Source: Owenia fusiformis
Lineage: Eukaryota; Annelida; Polychaeta; Sabellida; Oweniidae
Direction: 5' to 3'
Length of the DNA stretch: 60,000 nucleotides
Assembly: GCA_903813345.2 (NCBI GenBank)
Contig: CAIIXF020000008.1
Location: 32,638,867 to 32,698,866, forward strand
In this document: positions 36,201 through 43,480 of the stretch, in pieces
Layout: each line of letters begins with the position of its first letter
Position numbering within the stretch: the stretch's first letter is position 1
The notes under the pieces: generated by a model
Seen by the model: the letters and a program-made list of their open reading frames with translations, nothing else
What the model was told of the DNA's origin: nothing
Database searches by the model: none
Position numbers and translations under genes: made by a program

Positions 36201-39200
36201 ATTATCATATTCTGAAGTTTCATACATGTTTGGTCATATTTATACCTAGACAGTTTAAATGTATGTAAAACCGTTGACGTATGAATCCATAGAGTTCATA
36301 ATCATCCATTAGCAATTCTCTCATTATGTCCTTAGTTCCATTCCTGGGACTAGATTTTAAAGTTCCAACATTCCTGTGTTTTGATTTCAAAGTTTCGTAC
36401 GCCTCGGAGAGTTCATCAGTAAAACTCGGCAAAATTGTTTCCATCGCCTTGACGGTTTCTTCAAAGTGTTCAGTGATTCCTATGAAAGTATAATATCTTT
36501 CAATGTTGGTTTTGGCCCTTTTAACGGACACCAACGAAGAATTTATATACTGCCCAGAAAACCATTCCGGGTACATCGAGATAATGTAGCCCGCTTTACA
36601 ACCTTCGTATGGTCTTGTTTGCAAACATTCAGCCGTTGCCTTAACACTTCTGCCCGTGCAACCCGTTCGATTTATCCATATTTGGAGGCAATCGTCGAGA
36701 CTTTGCTTCATTTCGTCTCGTGTAAAATTATAAGGATTCCTTATGAAAGAGTCTGCACGTTGACGGTTGAAGTAAAACCTGGAGACCCATCTTTCCACAG
36801 GATCTCTTACTATATCTATGTACAACGGCTGCTTTAAACCAAGCTCAGTAAAATCCAGAAAAGATATATGTCCCATGTAAATGTACGGTCTTCGGGGTAG
36901 TATTTCAGTTCTTACATATTCCTTTTTACTTTCAACGCTTTGCAGTTCATCAGGTCCAGGAGGATAGTCCACCTTTTTCATTGTGTATTTTTTTGACTTA
37001 GAAGTATAACGAACGCTTTCGGAGATTTCGTAAAATGTTGTACTTCCACATTTAGGCATTTTACTATAAATTATAAGAGTTTCATCCCGGTTTTCTTGTT
37101 GGTAACCGATCAAATTCATTGACGAACCATTGCAGCGAGGAACAATCATTTTGTTCGCAACATCATTTTGAAGTGGCTCGATCACTTTTAAAATTCCGCT
37201 CCTCCAAAATGTACATATATAAAGCGGTATTGAGATCGCTGGTATTACTATGTAGTATATTAAACTTTTATTAAAAATATCCATTTTCATGTGTGATTAT
37301 TGATTCGCAAAAGAACGTAAATTAGAACCACTGAACATCCTATCGTTTAATTTGCACAACTGGTCGGAAGGATCGGTCGGAACACACCCATCATATGCAA
37401 ACAGAGCCTGTGAGAAAAATTGGGTGCGTCATGAATGAGCGAATGGGGTGGATTTAACGGTCATTTTTAATTTAAATTTGCGATATATCTGAAACGAAGC
37501 CATTTTGGGTCTGCGAATATATTCATATGTGTGAAGTTGACACCTAATATCAATAAAATTGTGAAACATGGAAAATAGTGATGTAATTGATTCTGTAGCG
37601 ACGCAGTATGCATTAAACCTTTTTGGCTCAAACATGAACATGACCGTATTTGCTAGTCTGTATAAAAGTTTGATGAAGTGTATCTAAAATTCATTATATC
37701 CCGATCTGTGAAAAACATTTGTCGGGGTCGGGACTAAAAATCAGATCTTTATAATCGCTCTCATTACTTCGTAATATATTAAACTTGTATCAAAAAGGTG
37801 CATTTTCAACTAGATTGATTATGTTAAACAACAACTTACATGTTGTAGTATTGTTTACAAACTACCGTTATTATGAACTAGATATAAATATAGGCGAGGC
37901 GGGTCTTGTCATTTATGGCTTAAACTATATGTCTCTCTTGTGAAAAATTAGCCCTGGGTACATTTGTCAATGACAGTTTTTACTTTATGAGTGTGAGTGT
38001 GACATGCGCGATTTTAAAACACGAATGAAAAAACGAAATGCATGATTTTAAAACACGAATGAAAAAACGAAATGCATGATTCTAAAACACGAATAAAAAA
38101 AACGAAATGCATGATTTTAAAACACGAATGAAAAAACGAAATGCATGATTCTAAAACACGAATGAAAAAACGAAATGCATGATTTTAAAACACGAATGAA
38201 AAAACGTGATAAGTAAGGAATGATTAAGTACGGTTAATACTGCAGTTTTAACAAATAAAAGTGAGAGGAATTTTCTTGGTGATTCTGGCTTCTCACGGAC
38301 TATTATTATAGTAATTCATTCGCGCGCCGCTTTTCTTTAACATAAGGATGTGACACACGTTTGTGCGAAAAGGTCGCGAAGATTCTGCCTACTTCTCGTT
38401 AAATTATAGCCAGAAAGAAAATCATACCAAAAACGGACCCATTTTCGTAGGCTAACTGGCTTGTCAGTTATCCCGTGCAGTAAAGGAAAATATATAAAAC
38501 TGAACATCGTTTCTGCTATTGACTTCTTTTCTGGAGTTATAACACTTCTTTAACTGTCTTGTACATGTACATGTACATACAGACACAATATTATGTGCTC
38601 CTGATGTAAGGCCCCTATCTGCACTATAATGCTTATTATGTCAAAGCTGTCTGAGCGGCCATTTTAAATGAAGTATTTGCATAGCCATCTTGATTCACAA
38701 GGTTTCTTCTTGTGTTATAACACCTCGGAAGTCGAAGATGATACATTAGCCATTGTCCCGAATCCCAGATACCATACTATTAAGGTTTGAGCACATGGTT
38801 TTACAGCTTTAGTGGTAATACGATCTCAACAAACTCAAATGCTTCTTTAGTGTGGCCTTTATGCTTATGAATGTTTGAAGTGAGATGTATATAACATCCG
38901 AAGCATTATTCATATATTAACCTTTTGACTGACTCAAATCAGAGCTTATTTCAGTTTTGTCAGTATTTTTAGTATCTTCCTATCAAAATATACAATATGA
39001 TATGTATGTTTAGTTTGGGTTAACAAATGGGCCATTACTTAGTATATTCATGGGCTAGTTGAAAGCCAATGGTATATTTTAAAACTTAATTTAAAAAAAT
39101 TCTTTGAATCGGATTAAAAGATTCATGAGTTTTGGGATAACCCTCCTATATTTGATAAAACTCAAAATGAGAGCCATTTCAGTAAAAAATTCCTTGACAA

Positions 39201-41896
39201 ATAAATTTGTCATTCAGATTCTCAAAGCGATTGAATTTTTACATAAATTCCATATAATTCTGCGTATTCGAGACTCTTCAATTTAACCTTGTGATTTTTT
39301 CTATCAGTTGTTAAGTCCACATGGGCACTTAAATCATGTAGACGAGGTCGAGTTGTTCAAAGGATTATTTTAAAAACTATTCATCAATTTCAATAACAAA
39401 TCGAATGTGAATTATTTATTTATACGAATGTCTTTGTATGTAATTACATTAATTCCACCCTCATGTCAGATGATATCGTGATAGTCCACTGGCGTAATTA
39501 CTAACTTTCCTGTTGAAGACAAAGGTCTATGATTACCGACTCGGTAAGGTAAGAGAGGAAATAGTCCAGGATTCATAGATGGACCCTCCAGAGGTTAATT
39601 TTATATGAAAATGGGCTCATCTTTGAATTCTGGGATATTCCCCCTCTTCAGTAAGGTAAAGATCAAGGACCTATCTTAAGATCTACCGGATGCAGAGACC
39701 AACAACCCTGGGTTATTGAAATGTACTCTTCATCGAGTTCAACGACATGTTCGTATGGTATTATGTAATGTTAGAAACTTAAAAGGTAATACTTTTCGGG
39801 ATACTTGCACTGGCGGATCCAGAAGTAGCAAGGGGACGGGGCAAATTTGAAATTAGAAACTATCCGCGAAAAAAGTGTTGGGCCCCTAAATCCAAAACTG
39901 CCCTCTCCCTGGATCCTCCAGTGAGTTGTTCATCCGAAAATGAGCAAAATTGTTAAAACTACTAGATTTTTAAAGTTTGACCCATCCTTCGTCCAATAAG
40001 AGTTGATTATCTCGTAGAATGGAAAATGAATGGCAGAATTCGGGTCTAAACACTATCGTTTACCCTTTTTAATCGCGTGATTTTTATGCTAGATGTGCCT
40101 TGGGTACTTATTTATCTCACTATATAGTCTTGCTTCAAGACCCCGGATTCCCCATTCTACATAAATAACAGACTGTTGTGAAGTAGATAAGGGAAAGGGG
40201 TCCAGGGTCTTGAAGCAAGACTAGTATAATATCCCCGATGCATCATGAAAAAGCAAGGGCTTATATTAGTTCCTTTCTATAAGAAACGCATTCCTAGATT
40301 GCATTGAAAAACAGAAAGATCTAATGACTATCAGAAAGAATGGATAAAATGCCATTGTGTAGCTATTGTTCAGGTCGTTGAGAATATCAAAAATGTATTA
40401 TCACATGAGCTTCTCAGAGGGTCATACAATACTGCTAGTCGATAAGTCTCAGGGTACAGCCCAAAATATCAATTCCCTCAATTCTCAATTTCCTCTATTC
40501 AGTAATTTTGTTGAAAATTATTATTAGGTCACCTGAGATCAAACCACGCATAGTGACATTTTCCCTAATGTAATAACTAATACTCTCATCAAATCCACTC
40601 TTTGATCATAGATCATCACGTTACATCTGCGTAATGCCTGAGGTATACTGTTAAACTTATGATTAAGCTCAGTCAGATGAAGCGTAATCTAGAATAAATA
40701 CCTATCTAGCTAATAATTCAACCACCCAACTCGAACCGATGACATTCACCCTTGAAAAAATGGTCATGGAGTGAACGCCAATTCAGCATTTTTTCTCTCA
40801 AAAATTTGACTGAATTGCTCAATTTCTCATTATTTCAGTAAAATTTAGTGTTGACTTTAATTCTTTCATTTTTTAAGTTTCAAAACGTGAATCCCCGTGA
40901 GGATTTTCTGCGGGTAATGTAGTCTTATAATGATTTGCTTCTTATTTCTCCATGGTTGATATCCTGCTATTTTAAAATTAACCTTTGCATTTCTGCACAC
41001 AGCAATTAATAACAAGGTATTAACAATTATTCAGTTATTTGAAATTGGAAGAATGTGTTACGGATGCCGAATACCGAACACCGTCCACAAAAGAAGTTGG
41101 AAGCTTAATATGTCACTACTACTGATACACCGTATGTACAGTGATCGCTTATTATTACAAGTGCGTGAGTAATGACTCGACAAGATCCGCAAAATCCATA
41201 TATATTGTAACGGTTATTTTTGAATGATTTATTTGTGTTTATATTACAGAATACTGGAGAATACTGGTGATTCAATTAGGTTTTGTAGGTACCAAAACAC
41301 CCATGTGCTTTGAAAAGTATATATCAGTTTGACCATTTTTCGTTTTTTTGCGGATCACGCACTTGTATAATAACAGGCGATCGCTGTACATACAGTGTGA
41401 TATGACATAATAAAATTTCATTGAACTAATGTTTTACAAGACAAGACTACTAACAAATATAATTTTACAGATAGTATGATTTACTCATCATAAAATGGTC
41501 TTGAAAGTTTTGCTTTTACAATGTACCTTGAAAAATTGTTATTTTATGATATCATTTCACTTTCTAGTTTCTATCATTCTATATTTTCCTATATTTATAG
41601 TTTTTTTTTCTTTTTCAGATGGGAAGTCTACGGCGACAAAATATGGATGTAAATACATAGAAACCTCTGCAGCCTTGAACCATCATATTGACACCCTTCT
41701 CGTTGGAATTCTAATACAAATCAAGCGTCACATAAAATCAAACACCGTGAACTCTTTGGACAATAAGAAAGCGGAGTCAACATGTTATTTCCAGCATCGG
41801 CGTTATAGCCGAGCGTTACGGGCATTTTTAAGCATGGTCACAAAAAGCTCAATTTTTACCTCACGTTCTTGTGATAATTTATTGGAAATATCTTGA
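8203..41896 (+). CDS. RGK-family (Rad/Gem/Rem-like) small GTPase, 552 aa, four coding exons
   Basis: Small Ras-like G protein of the RGK group. Relatives inhibit voltage-gated calcium channels via the beta subunit and remodel the cytoskeleton; that role here is inferred from family. The joined exons give exactly 553 codons including the stop. Residues 1-329 form a charged extension ending in a basic Ser/Thr patch (RQRTFSMSGR, 268-277) like that preceding the G domain in Rad. G1 is GAAKVGKTS (336-344). The G3 DxxG is absent (EFQES, 383-387), as is usual for RGK. G4 is NKSE (447-450), not NKxD. G5 is ETSAA (475-479). The C-terminus ends SRSCDNLLEIS, the RGK-type tail with a conserved Cys and no CAAX box. 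An in-frame TAG 12 nt upstream supports the chosen ATG, unless an upstream coding exon exists. A single-exon sulfotransferase is nested antisense in intron 3. Confidence 0.88.
9419..9647. mobile_element. MITE with 25-bp perfect TIRs
   Basis: The left end 'tatacagggtgtcaaataag' and the right end are perfect reverse complements over 25 bp (through 'tcccg'), and TA flanks each end. This is the classic look of a Tc1/mariner-type non-autonomous element with a TA target site. About 229 bp, no coding frame. A related terminus (gacaccctgtata) occurs at 55901-55913. Confidence 0.85.
12306..12484. mobile_element. Short TIR element, 'ggccCGTAGCCA' family copy
   Basis: Starts 'aggtccgtagcc' and ends 'gactacgggcctga', which are inverted matches. 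Similar elements sit at 24446-24591 and 52451-52655. All three share blocks reading 'ttcactttttgaaaa...cca(a)gggg' and purine/pyrimidine-rich runs. A non-autonomous DNA element is likely; superfamily unknown. Confidence 0.55.
12850..13085. repeat. Degenerate relative of the 'cactggcggatccag' element family
   Basis: Begins 'ggtgatccagaagttaacaa' and contains repeated 'ttgggcc' blocks like the copies at 23762-23961 and 39808-39923 ('gatccag...ggggcacatttcaa'). Termini are too worn to place exactly. Confidence 0.4.
13500..13790. mobile_element. Fold-back element, ~100 bp arms
   Basis: The left arm (about 13505-13605) holds 'cacccttggtatac' and 'gaccggtcgggtacaac'. The right arm (about 13685-13785) has their reverse complements in mirrored order. 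The arms are imperfect and include several CCGGT palindromes. A hairpin MITE is the simplest reading. ORFs on both strands here are symmetry artefacts. Confidence 0.75.
14210..14916. mobile_element. ~0.7 kb TIR element
   Basis: Left end 'cctatcaaaccaaactag' is mirrored at the right end as 'ctagtttggtgtgatagtag'. An internal copy of the terminus occurs at about 14524-14541. The interior repeats short GTACGTT/CGTTCGTA motifs. An inverted fragment of the left 40 bp also occurs at 36136-36176. No transposase visible. Confidence 0.6.
15421..15588. mobile_element. Near-perfect hairpin, 60-bp arms
   Basis: 15421-15480 and 15529-15588 are reverse complements with only a few mismatches, around a ~48-bp loop. 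The arms include 'cgtcgaatacaccccgcagg'. The high symmetry implies a recent fold-back insertion. Confidence 0.85.
16601..16680 (+). CDS. RGK GTPase coding exon 2 (80 bp)
   Basis: Small exon between TTTTGCAG and GTAAGA. It takes one base from exon 1 (G/AT = Asp364) and ends in phase 0. Residues 364-390 read DDAVVTRVPVELDGEDSLL then EFQESTSL. They align with the switch region and beta-strands of Rad/Gem, where 'VDGE' is conserved. The usual DxWE segment of G3 is replaced by EFQE. Confidence 0.8.
16821..17527. mobile_element. ~0.7 kb TIR element, mariner-like ends
   Basis: Ends are 'tacagggtggg' and 'caacctgta'. A perfect 22-bp inverted pair (tgacacaaaaatgccaccca plus cc) lies at 16929-16950 and 17497-17518. 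The small ORFs inside do not resemble a transposase. Probably a non-autonomous Tc1/mariner-type derivative. Confidence 0.55.
19376..19747. mobile_element. Fold-back MITE, copy 1, ~110-bp TIRs
   Basis: The two halves are near reverse complements over the outer ~110 bp ('cggtacaaacttcgaccgtt' ... 'ttgacctacc'). Inside is a second palindrome ('ccccagctgt...acagctgggg'). ORFs on both strands arise from this symmetry. A second, shorter copy is at 24959-25249. Confidence 0.85.
20320..20480 (+). repeat. Minisatellite-bearing units, left arm (+ orientation)
   Basis: Units read 'ctcctctggtccccagtccc' followed by further cccagt repeats, a TA run and 'tctccagtccctcctttata'. The apparent long Ser/Pro/Tyr-rich ORFs here are translations of this simple repeat and not proteins. 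Confidence 0.8.
21976..22120. repeat. Hairpin, ~66-bp arms
   Basis: Left arm starts 'aaacaaatactggatgatca' and the right arm ends with its reverse complement at 22120. The loop is about 13 nt, 'tcggctgccgtct'. It is nested in the 3.5 kb inverted-repeat element. The short loop and near-perfect arms suggest a separate fold-back insertion. Confidence 0.85.
22120..22350 (+). repeat. Two minisatellite-bearing units (+ orientation)
   Basis: Two tandem ~117-bp units, each with 'ggtctccagtccctccttta', a 'tatatgcatatacatg' palindrome and the ccccagt run. They lie in the same orientation as the left arm. Confidence 0.8.
22800..23460 (-). repeat. Five minisatellite-bearing units, right arm (inverted)
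   Basis: Five copies of the ~110-120 bp unit in inverted orientation. Each has 'aaaggagggactggagac' (near 22881, 23007, 23117, 23230, 23351) and a ggggact run. Run number varies between units, as expected for slippage. The 64-139 codon ORFs here are repeat translations. Confidence 0.8.
23394..23418 (+). other. Potential G-quadruplex
   Basis: Four GGGG runs (23394-23397, 23401-23404, 23408-23411, 23415-23418) are separated by identical 3-nt ACT loops, an ideal intramolecular quadruplex pattern. It lies on the non-template (sense) strand of RGK intron 2. Shorter versions occur in the neighbouring units. Confidence 0.75.
23762..23961. mobile_element. ~200-bp TIR element, 'cactggcggatccag' family
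   Basis: Left end 'cactgacggatccag', right end 'ctctggatccgccagtga', an inverted match. A shorter relative is at 39808-39923 and a worn one near 12850-13085. It ends about 60 bp before RGK exon 3. Non-autonomous DNA element, superfamily unknown. Confidence 0.7.
24023..24233 (+). CDS. RGK GTPase coding exon 3
   Basis: Starts after TTTCTTTTGCAG in phase 0, encodes residues 391-460 plus one base, and ends before GTAACA. It reads AYVIVYSVIDKKSFQYA, the G-domain core strand and helix, then RILVGNKSEL. Compared with Rad/Gem, about seven extra residues (SSRSCGF region, 434-440) sit just before the G4 strand. The guanine-contact Asp of NKxD is Glu450. Confidence 0.88.
24446..24591. mobile_element. 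Short TIR element, 'ggcccGTAGCCAGG' family copy
   Basis: Starts 'aggcccgtcgtagccagg' and ends 'ccctggctac', with a 17-base C run (24567-24583) before the right end. Related to 12306-12484 and 52451-52655. Confidence 0.6.
24959..25249. mobile_element. Fold-back MITE, copy 2, right end missing
   Basis: Follows copy 1 (19376-19747) from 'aatcacgcggtacaaacttc', with many small differences, up to 'agaaaggcatttttgttt'. It then stops exactly where the 10.8 kb composite begins at 25250. The missing right ~110 bp is not found beyond 36084. Confidence 0.75.
25363..27335 (+). repeat. Left inverted arm, units of ~340 bp
   Basis: Units begin near 25560, 26500, 26850 and 27190. Each carries 'gactttaattcataacttt', then 'aagctaatttgcataattta', then 'aaatgcatctttatatgtat', then a C- or G-rich closure. 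The same units lie in reverse at 31380-33070. The stretch 25720-26240, which holds the tRNA-like segment, breaks the regular spacing. Confidence 0.8.
26075..26160 (+). other. tRNA-like segment with RNA polymerase III A and B boxes
   Basis: TGGTGTAGTGG (26085-26095) matches the A-box consensus at every position and GGTTCAAATCC (26138-26148) matches the B box. Between them TTTGG/CCAGA can form an anticodon-like stem, and CTTTT/AAAAG around ATTC a long variable arm, as in class II (Leu/Ser) tRNAs. The acceptor strands do not pair and the anticodon-like loop is 6 nt. So I call it a tRNA pseudogene or the head of a tRNA-derived SINE, not a working tRNA. A T-rich run follows. Confidence 0.5.
27456..27726 (-). 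pseudogene. LINE (non-LTR retrotransposon) ORF2 C-terminal relic
   Basis: The minus-strand frame reads LDQRSCPCGQSMETETHFKV then ECHIFENER. This is the C-x-C...H...C zinc-knuckle pattern found at the C-terminal end of many LINE reverse-transcriptase proteins. It is followed, after one in-frame TAA, by a tail ending DKYVSQKA and a stop at 27456. The upstream part of the protein is gone. Exact clade not assignable by eye. Confidence 0.65.
27836..28099 (+). pseudogene. Cys-rich coding relic, one in-frame stop
   Basis: From ATG at 27836 the frame reads MNADKPLFEIPEPGNGFGCQ and on to SFCTCKRYKDKAIC. A TAA follows (28010-28012), and the same frame then gives TTCSCATAGTECFDACSCGS...C to a TAA at 28097. 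The spacing CxC-x8-C-x3-CxC-x6-C-x3-CxC across the stop resembles the Cys-rich tails on some transposon-encoded or zinc-binding proteins. Family not identified. The in-frame stop suggests a decayed fragment of mobile-element protein; recoding or a sequence error is less likely. Confidence 0.4.
28611..30812. mobile_element. 2.2 kb repeat element bounded by 'agactccagat' palindromes
   Basis: Starts with a 27-bp palindrome (agactccagat...atctggagtct, 28611-28637) and ends with 'aaatctggagtctta' (about 30798-30812). Inside, about three diverged tandem units recur (marker 'gaagtgtaaaatac' near 29133, 29609, 30219). Each has the phrases 'cctaggtcaaaatctaggtc', 'ttttgccgtcag' and 'gagatatggtgtcc'. 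Repeated minus-strand ORFs in the units are not recognisable proteins. It sits in the loop between the inverted arms. Confidence 0.65.
30992..31342 (-). pseudogene. LINE ORF2 C-terminal relic, frameshifted
   Basis: Read across two or three frames, the minus strand gives HRYNTRGKSNFTLPKAKL and then FSGYSIWNNLPEEIKKSNSI...FLKSKLKKHILLAY with a stop at 30992. 'YNTR', 'WNNLPEEIKKS' and the Lys-rich tail are typical of the C-terminus of CR1/L2/jockey-type LINE proteins. Frameshifts lie near 31095 and 31200. No intact RT domain remains. Confidence 0.7.
31380..33070 (-). repeat. Right inverted arm
   Basis: Reverse complement of the left arm units, with blocks such as 'aagttatgaattaaagtc', 'aaattatgcaaattagctta' and 'gatgcatttttaggaattat' about every 340 bp. 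It ends at 'gggtcccta', mirroring 'cagggaccc' at 25374-25382. Poly-C runs (about 31491-31504, 31837-31847) mark unit borders. Confidence 0.8.
33071..33879. other. No gene recognised
   Basis: AT-rich stretch between the right arm and the A/C-rich block. Short minus-strand ORFs (33112-33306, 33461-33670) show no family features I know. Confidence 0.4.
33880..34910 (+). repeat. ~1 kb A/C-rich, G-poor degenerate repeat
   Basis: The + strand is dominated by variants of 'cacaacccaatacc', 'aacacaatcagacacaacca' and 'accatcaaaacacaa', with very few G. The phrasing recurs about every 30-40 bp without a strict period, so it is probably an old, diverged minisatellite. ORFs rich in Asn/Thr/Gln on + and Val/Leu/Cys on - are composition artefacts. 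Confidence 0.7.
34911..36063. other. Right shoulder of the composite element
   Basis: Contains a C run (about 34915-34929) and, at 35692-35745, a sequence resembling the right terminus ('gttacggattttgatacggg', 'tagctaaaacgttgtgcgaaa'). This suggests a second member of the same terminal family nested inside. No gene seen. Confidence 0.45.
36136..36176 (-). repeat. Fragment of the 14210-14916 element
   Basis: 'gagaactagtttggtgttat' with flanks is the reverse complement of the left end at about 14208-14250. Only the terminal ~40 bp is present, ending just outside the 10.8 kb composite. Confidence 0.6.
36187..36192 (-). promoter_or_regulatory. Candidate polyadenylation signal (AATAAA) of the sulfotransferase
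   Basis: TTTATT on the + strand gives AATAAA on the minus strand, 28 nt past the sulfotransferase stop codon. Distance and context fit, but 3' UTR use is not proven. Confidence 0.45.
36220..37290 (-). CDS. Uronyl / heparan sulfate 2-O-sulfotransferase family protein, 356 aa, intronless
   Basis: Golgi type II membrane enzyme that would move sulfate from PAPS to the 2-OH of uronic acids in glycosaminoglycans (role inferred from the HS2ST/UST family). Residues 10-29 form a signal-anchor segment (LIYYIVIPAISIPLYICTF). The 5'-phosphosulfate loop is MPKCGSTTF (78-86) with Lys80; KCGS is as in UST, where HS2ST has KTAS. MGHISFLDF (139-147) supplies the candidate catalytic base His141. The 3'-phosphate site is DIVRDPVERWVS (159-170). 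C-terminal blocks (YYTFIGITEHFEETVKAM, 266-283) match the family. N-glycosylation sequons lie at Asn54, 188, 207, 250, 317 and 351. Length is close to that of HS2ST. An in-frame TAA 9 nt upstream fixes the start at Met1; Met3 has the better Kozak context. It lies wholly in RGK intron 3, antisense. With no introns it may be an old retrocopy or an intron-less paralogue. The frame is fully open. Confidence 0.88.
   Translation of the reverse strand: MKMDIFNKSLIYYIVIPAISIPLYICTFWRSGILKVIEPLQNDVANKMIVPRCNGSSMNLIGYQQENRDETLIIYSKMPKCGSTTFYEISESVRYTSKSKKYTMKKVDYPPGPDELQSVESKKEYVRTEILPRRPYIYMGHISFLDFTELGLKQPLYIDIVRDPVERWVSRFYFNRQRADSFIRNPYNFTRDEMKQSLDDCLQIWINRTGCTGRSVKATAECLQTRPYEGCKAGYIISMYPEWFSGQYINSSLVSVKRAKTNIERYYTFIGITEHFEETVKAMETILPSFTDELSEAYETLKSKHRNVGTLKSSPRNGTKDIMRELLMDDYELYGFIRQRFYIHLNCLGINMTKHV
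38008..38206 (+). repeat. 34-bp tandem array, ~6 copies
   Basis: Unit 'gattttaaaacacgaatgaa' plus 'aaaacgaaatgcat', repeated about 5.8 times with single changes (ttt/tct) and one length variant. Likely a variable-number tandem repeat in RGK intron 3, about 700 bp upstream of the sulfotransferase start. Confidence 0.9.
39808..39923. mobile_element. ~116-bp TIR element, 'cactggcggatccag' family
   Basis: Left end 'cactggcggatccag', right end 'ctggatcctccagtg'. Shorter sibling of 23762-23961, sharing 'gggcccctaaatcc'-like interior. Confidence 0.7.
40123..40226. repeat. Fold-back, ~30-bp arms
   Basis: 'atagtcttgcttcaagaccc' at the left is mirrored by 'gggtcttgaagcaagactag' at the right, around about 45 bp. 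A small hairpin MITE. Confidence 0.75.
41619..41896 (+). CDS. RGK GTPase coding exon 4 (terminal)
   Basis: Follows a long pyrimidine tract and TTTTTCAG. It takes one base from exon 3 (G/AT = Asp461) and runs to TGA at 41894-41896. Encodes CKYIETSAALNHHIDTL (G5 region, like CKFIETSAALHHNVQ in Rad), then a basic stretch (HRRYSRALRAFL) in the position of the RGK calmodulin-binding segment, and the Cys-containing tail. Confidence 0.9.
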
Positions 41897-41927
41897 AATG
41901 GTGAAATGAATTTGTATACAAAGTTAA

Positions 41928-41933
41928 AATAAA
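41928..41933 (+). promoter_or_regulatory. Candidate polyadenylation signal (AATAAA) of RGK
   Basis: AATAAA 32 nt past the RGK stop codon on the + strand, in a suitable position for 3' end formation. Confidence 0.5.
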
Positions 41934-42519
41934 TAGCACTGAGTTATGAGACTTCAGCCTTGTTATGTATTCAGTTATTCTGAATCCCAATTAACAAGTT
42001 GCACCTGCGATGATTTTCATACAAATAAAAAACATAAATTGGAGATAATGATCAAGGTTTTTCTCAAAATGAGGCATACAAATTGTTCACACTGACCTTA
42101 CTTAGAAAAAATTGTCGGTAAAATGATTTTTGAGCAACCAGAGTATATAATATTAAAATATCCAATTTATTTCAATCTGAGTTAGTATTTTCGTTTGGTT
42201 CATGGAAAAGTGAAGAGAAAATGAGAAATATTAGAGGAAATATCTGGAATATTCGAGGCAATATGAGAATAACTGATCATAAAACCATGCCAATTGAAAT
42301 TTGAGTAATATGTTAGATATAGTATGTTTTAAACCAAGTCTGGATAATGGATTCAATTAAATCAGGAAAATAGAAGAAAATTCCAGACATTTTATAAAAA
42401 TATAATTTTTTGAGAAAATATAAGGAATTTGGGATAAAATCATGAAAATGAAATTGCAGGGAAATATTGGAATATAAACAGTGTCAAGTTTGACATTTAA
42501 TAACAGCCTTCCCACAAAA

Positions 42520-43020
42520 AAAACAGATATGGTGTTCATGCCTTTTCTAGCATTTTTCTCTCTAAAATTTGAATAAACTGCTTGATTTTCTTGCATTTCT
42601 ATACAATTTAGAGTACTAACTACACAACTGTTTACTTTATTCCTTGCCGATTTCACTACTTTCCTCTCTAATTTCCATTCCAAAACATGACCATATTGTC
42701 ATTTTTCTCATCGGTATTGAATATTTCATAACTTTCATTAATCTCAATCATCCAAATATTATTACGAATTAATCTTCATAGAGTTATTTATTGCTGTAAT
42801 TTATCAAACCATTAACCTGTATTGCTTCAATAGAGTGAAGTACCGATCTATAAAATATAATTATGGTCATGATTTGAAACGCAAAATAGAGTGCAAAAGA
42901 GGAAAATTAGCAAATAATAAAGTATGCGGGCACGTAATCAACACTCTCAATTGTATAGAAATGCATGAAAATCAGGCAGTTCATTCAAATTTTAGAGAAA
43001 ATTAGTGAAAAAAGAAAAAG
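42520..43020. repeat. Inverted pair of an AT-rich dispersed repeat
   Basis: About 42530-42720 ('gaataaactgcttgattttc', 'ttccattccaaaacatgacc') is mirrored at about 42860-43015 ('gaaaatcaggcagttcattc', 'ggtcatgatttgaaac'). Further diverged copies lie near 40780 and 43975. Confidence 0.6.
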
Positions 43021-43388
43021 CAGACGACAATTTTGGGTTTAGCACAAGGTTTCATTAAACTCAATTGTAGGTATCAATATCAATCTTATATAACAGAATT
43101 TCCATAAGAAAGTAATAGCTTCAATTTGAAGCATACTTTCATCCTAGAAGTAGGGAACATCCATCTACAAGTAACCATAGTAACTTCCTTTTATATCGGC
43201 ATTAATGTATTGAGTGGGAGTTTGAGTTTGAAACCAGAGTAATCTGTTAAACTTCCAACATCATAGAAAATACAATCAGATCTATGATAATCATTAATCT
43301 TATATTACAACTCCTATTTCAAGTCCCATTTATGATTTTATTTTTACAGTTCATAATCAATATATAGTGTCCAATATGAACGCATATA

Positions 43389-43480
43389 CCATAATCAATA
43401 ATCAACACCATAATCAATAATCAATAACATAATCAATAACATAATCAATAATCAATAACATAATCAATAACAATAATAAC
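43389..43480 (+). repeat. Simple tandem repeat (ataatcaata)n
   Basis: Repeats of 'ataatcaataatcaataac' with small length changes. Simple-sequence DNA. Confidence 0.85.

Larger units (their letters stand above)
24234..41618 (+). other. RGK intron 3, 17.4 kb, with nested antisense gene
   Basis: Runs from GTAACA to TTTTTTCAG. Holds small TIR elements (24446-24591, 24959-25249), the 10.8 kb composite (25250-36084), the antisense sulfotransferase (36220-37290), a 34-bp tandem array (38008-38206) and small elements at 39808-39923 and 40123-40226. I recognise nothing in 38210-39800 or 40230-41600. Confidence 0.75.

Noticed and set aside
36466-36837. 123-codon + strand ORF
   Set aside because: Shadow of the sulfotransferase gene on the other strand.
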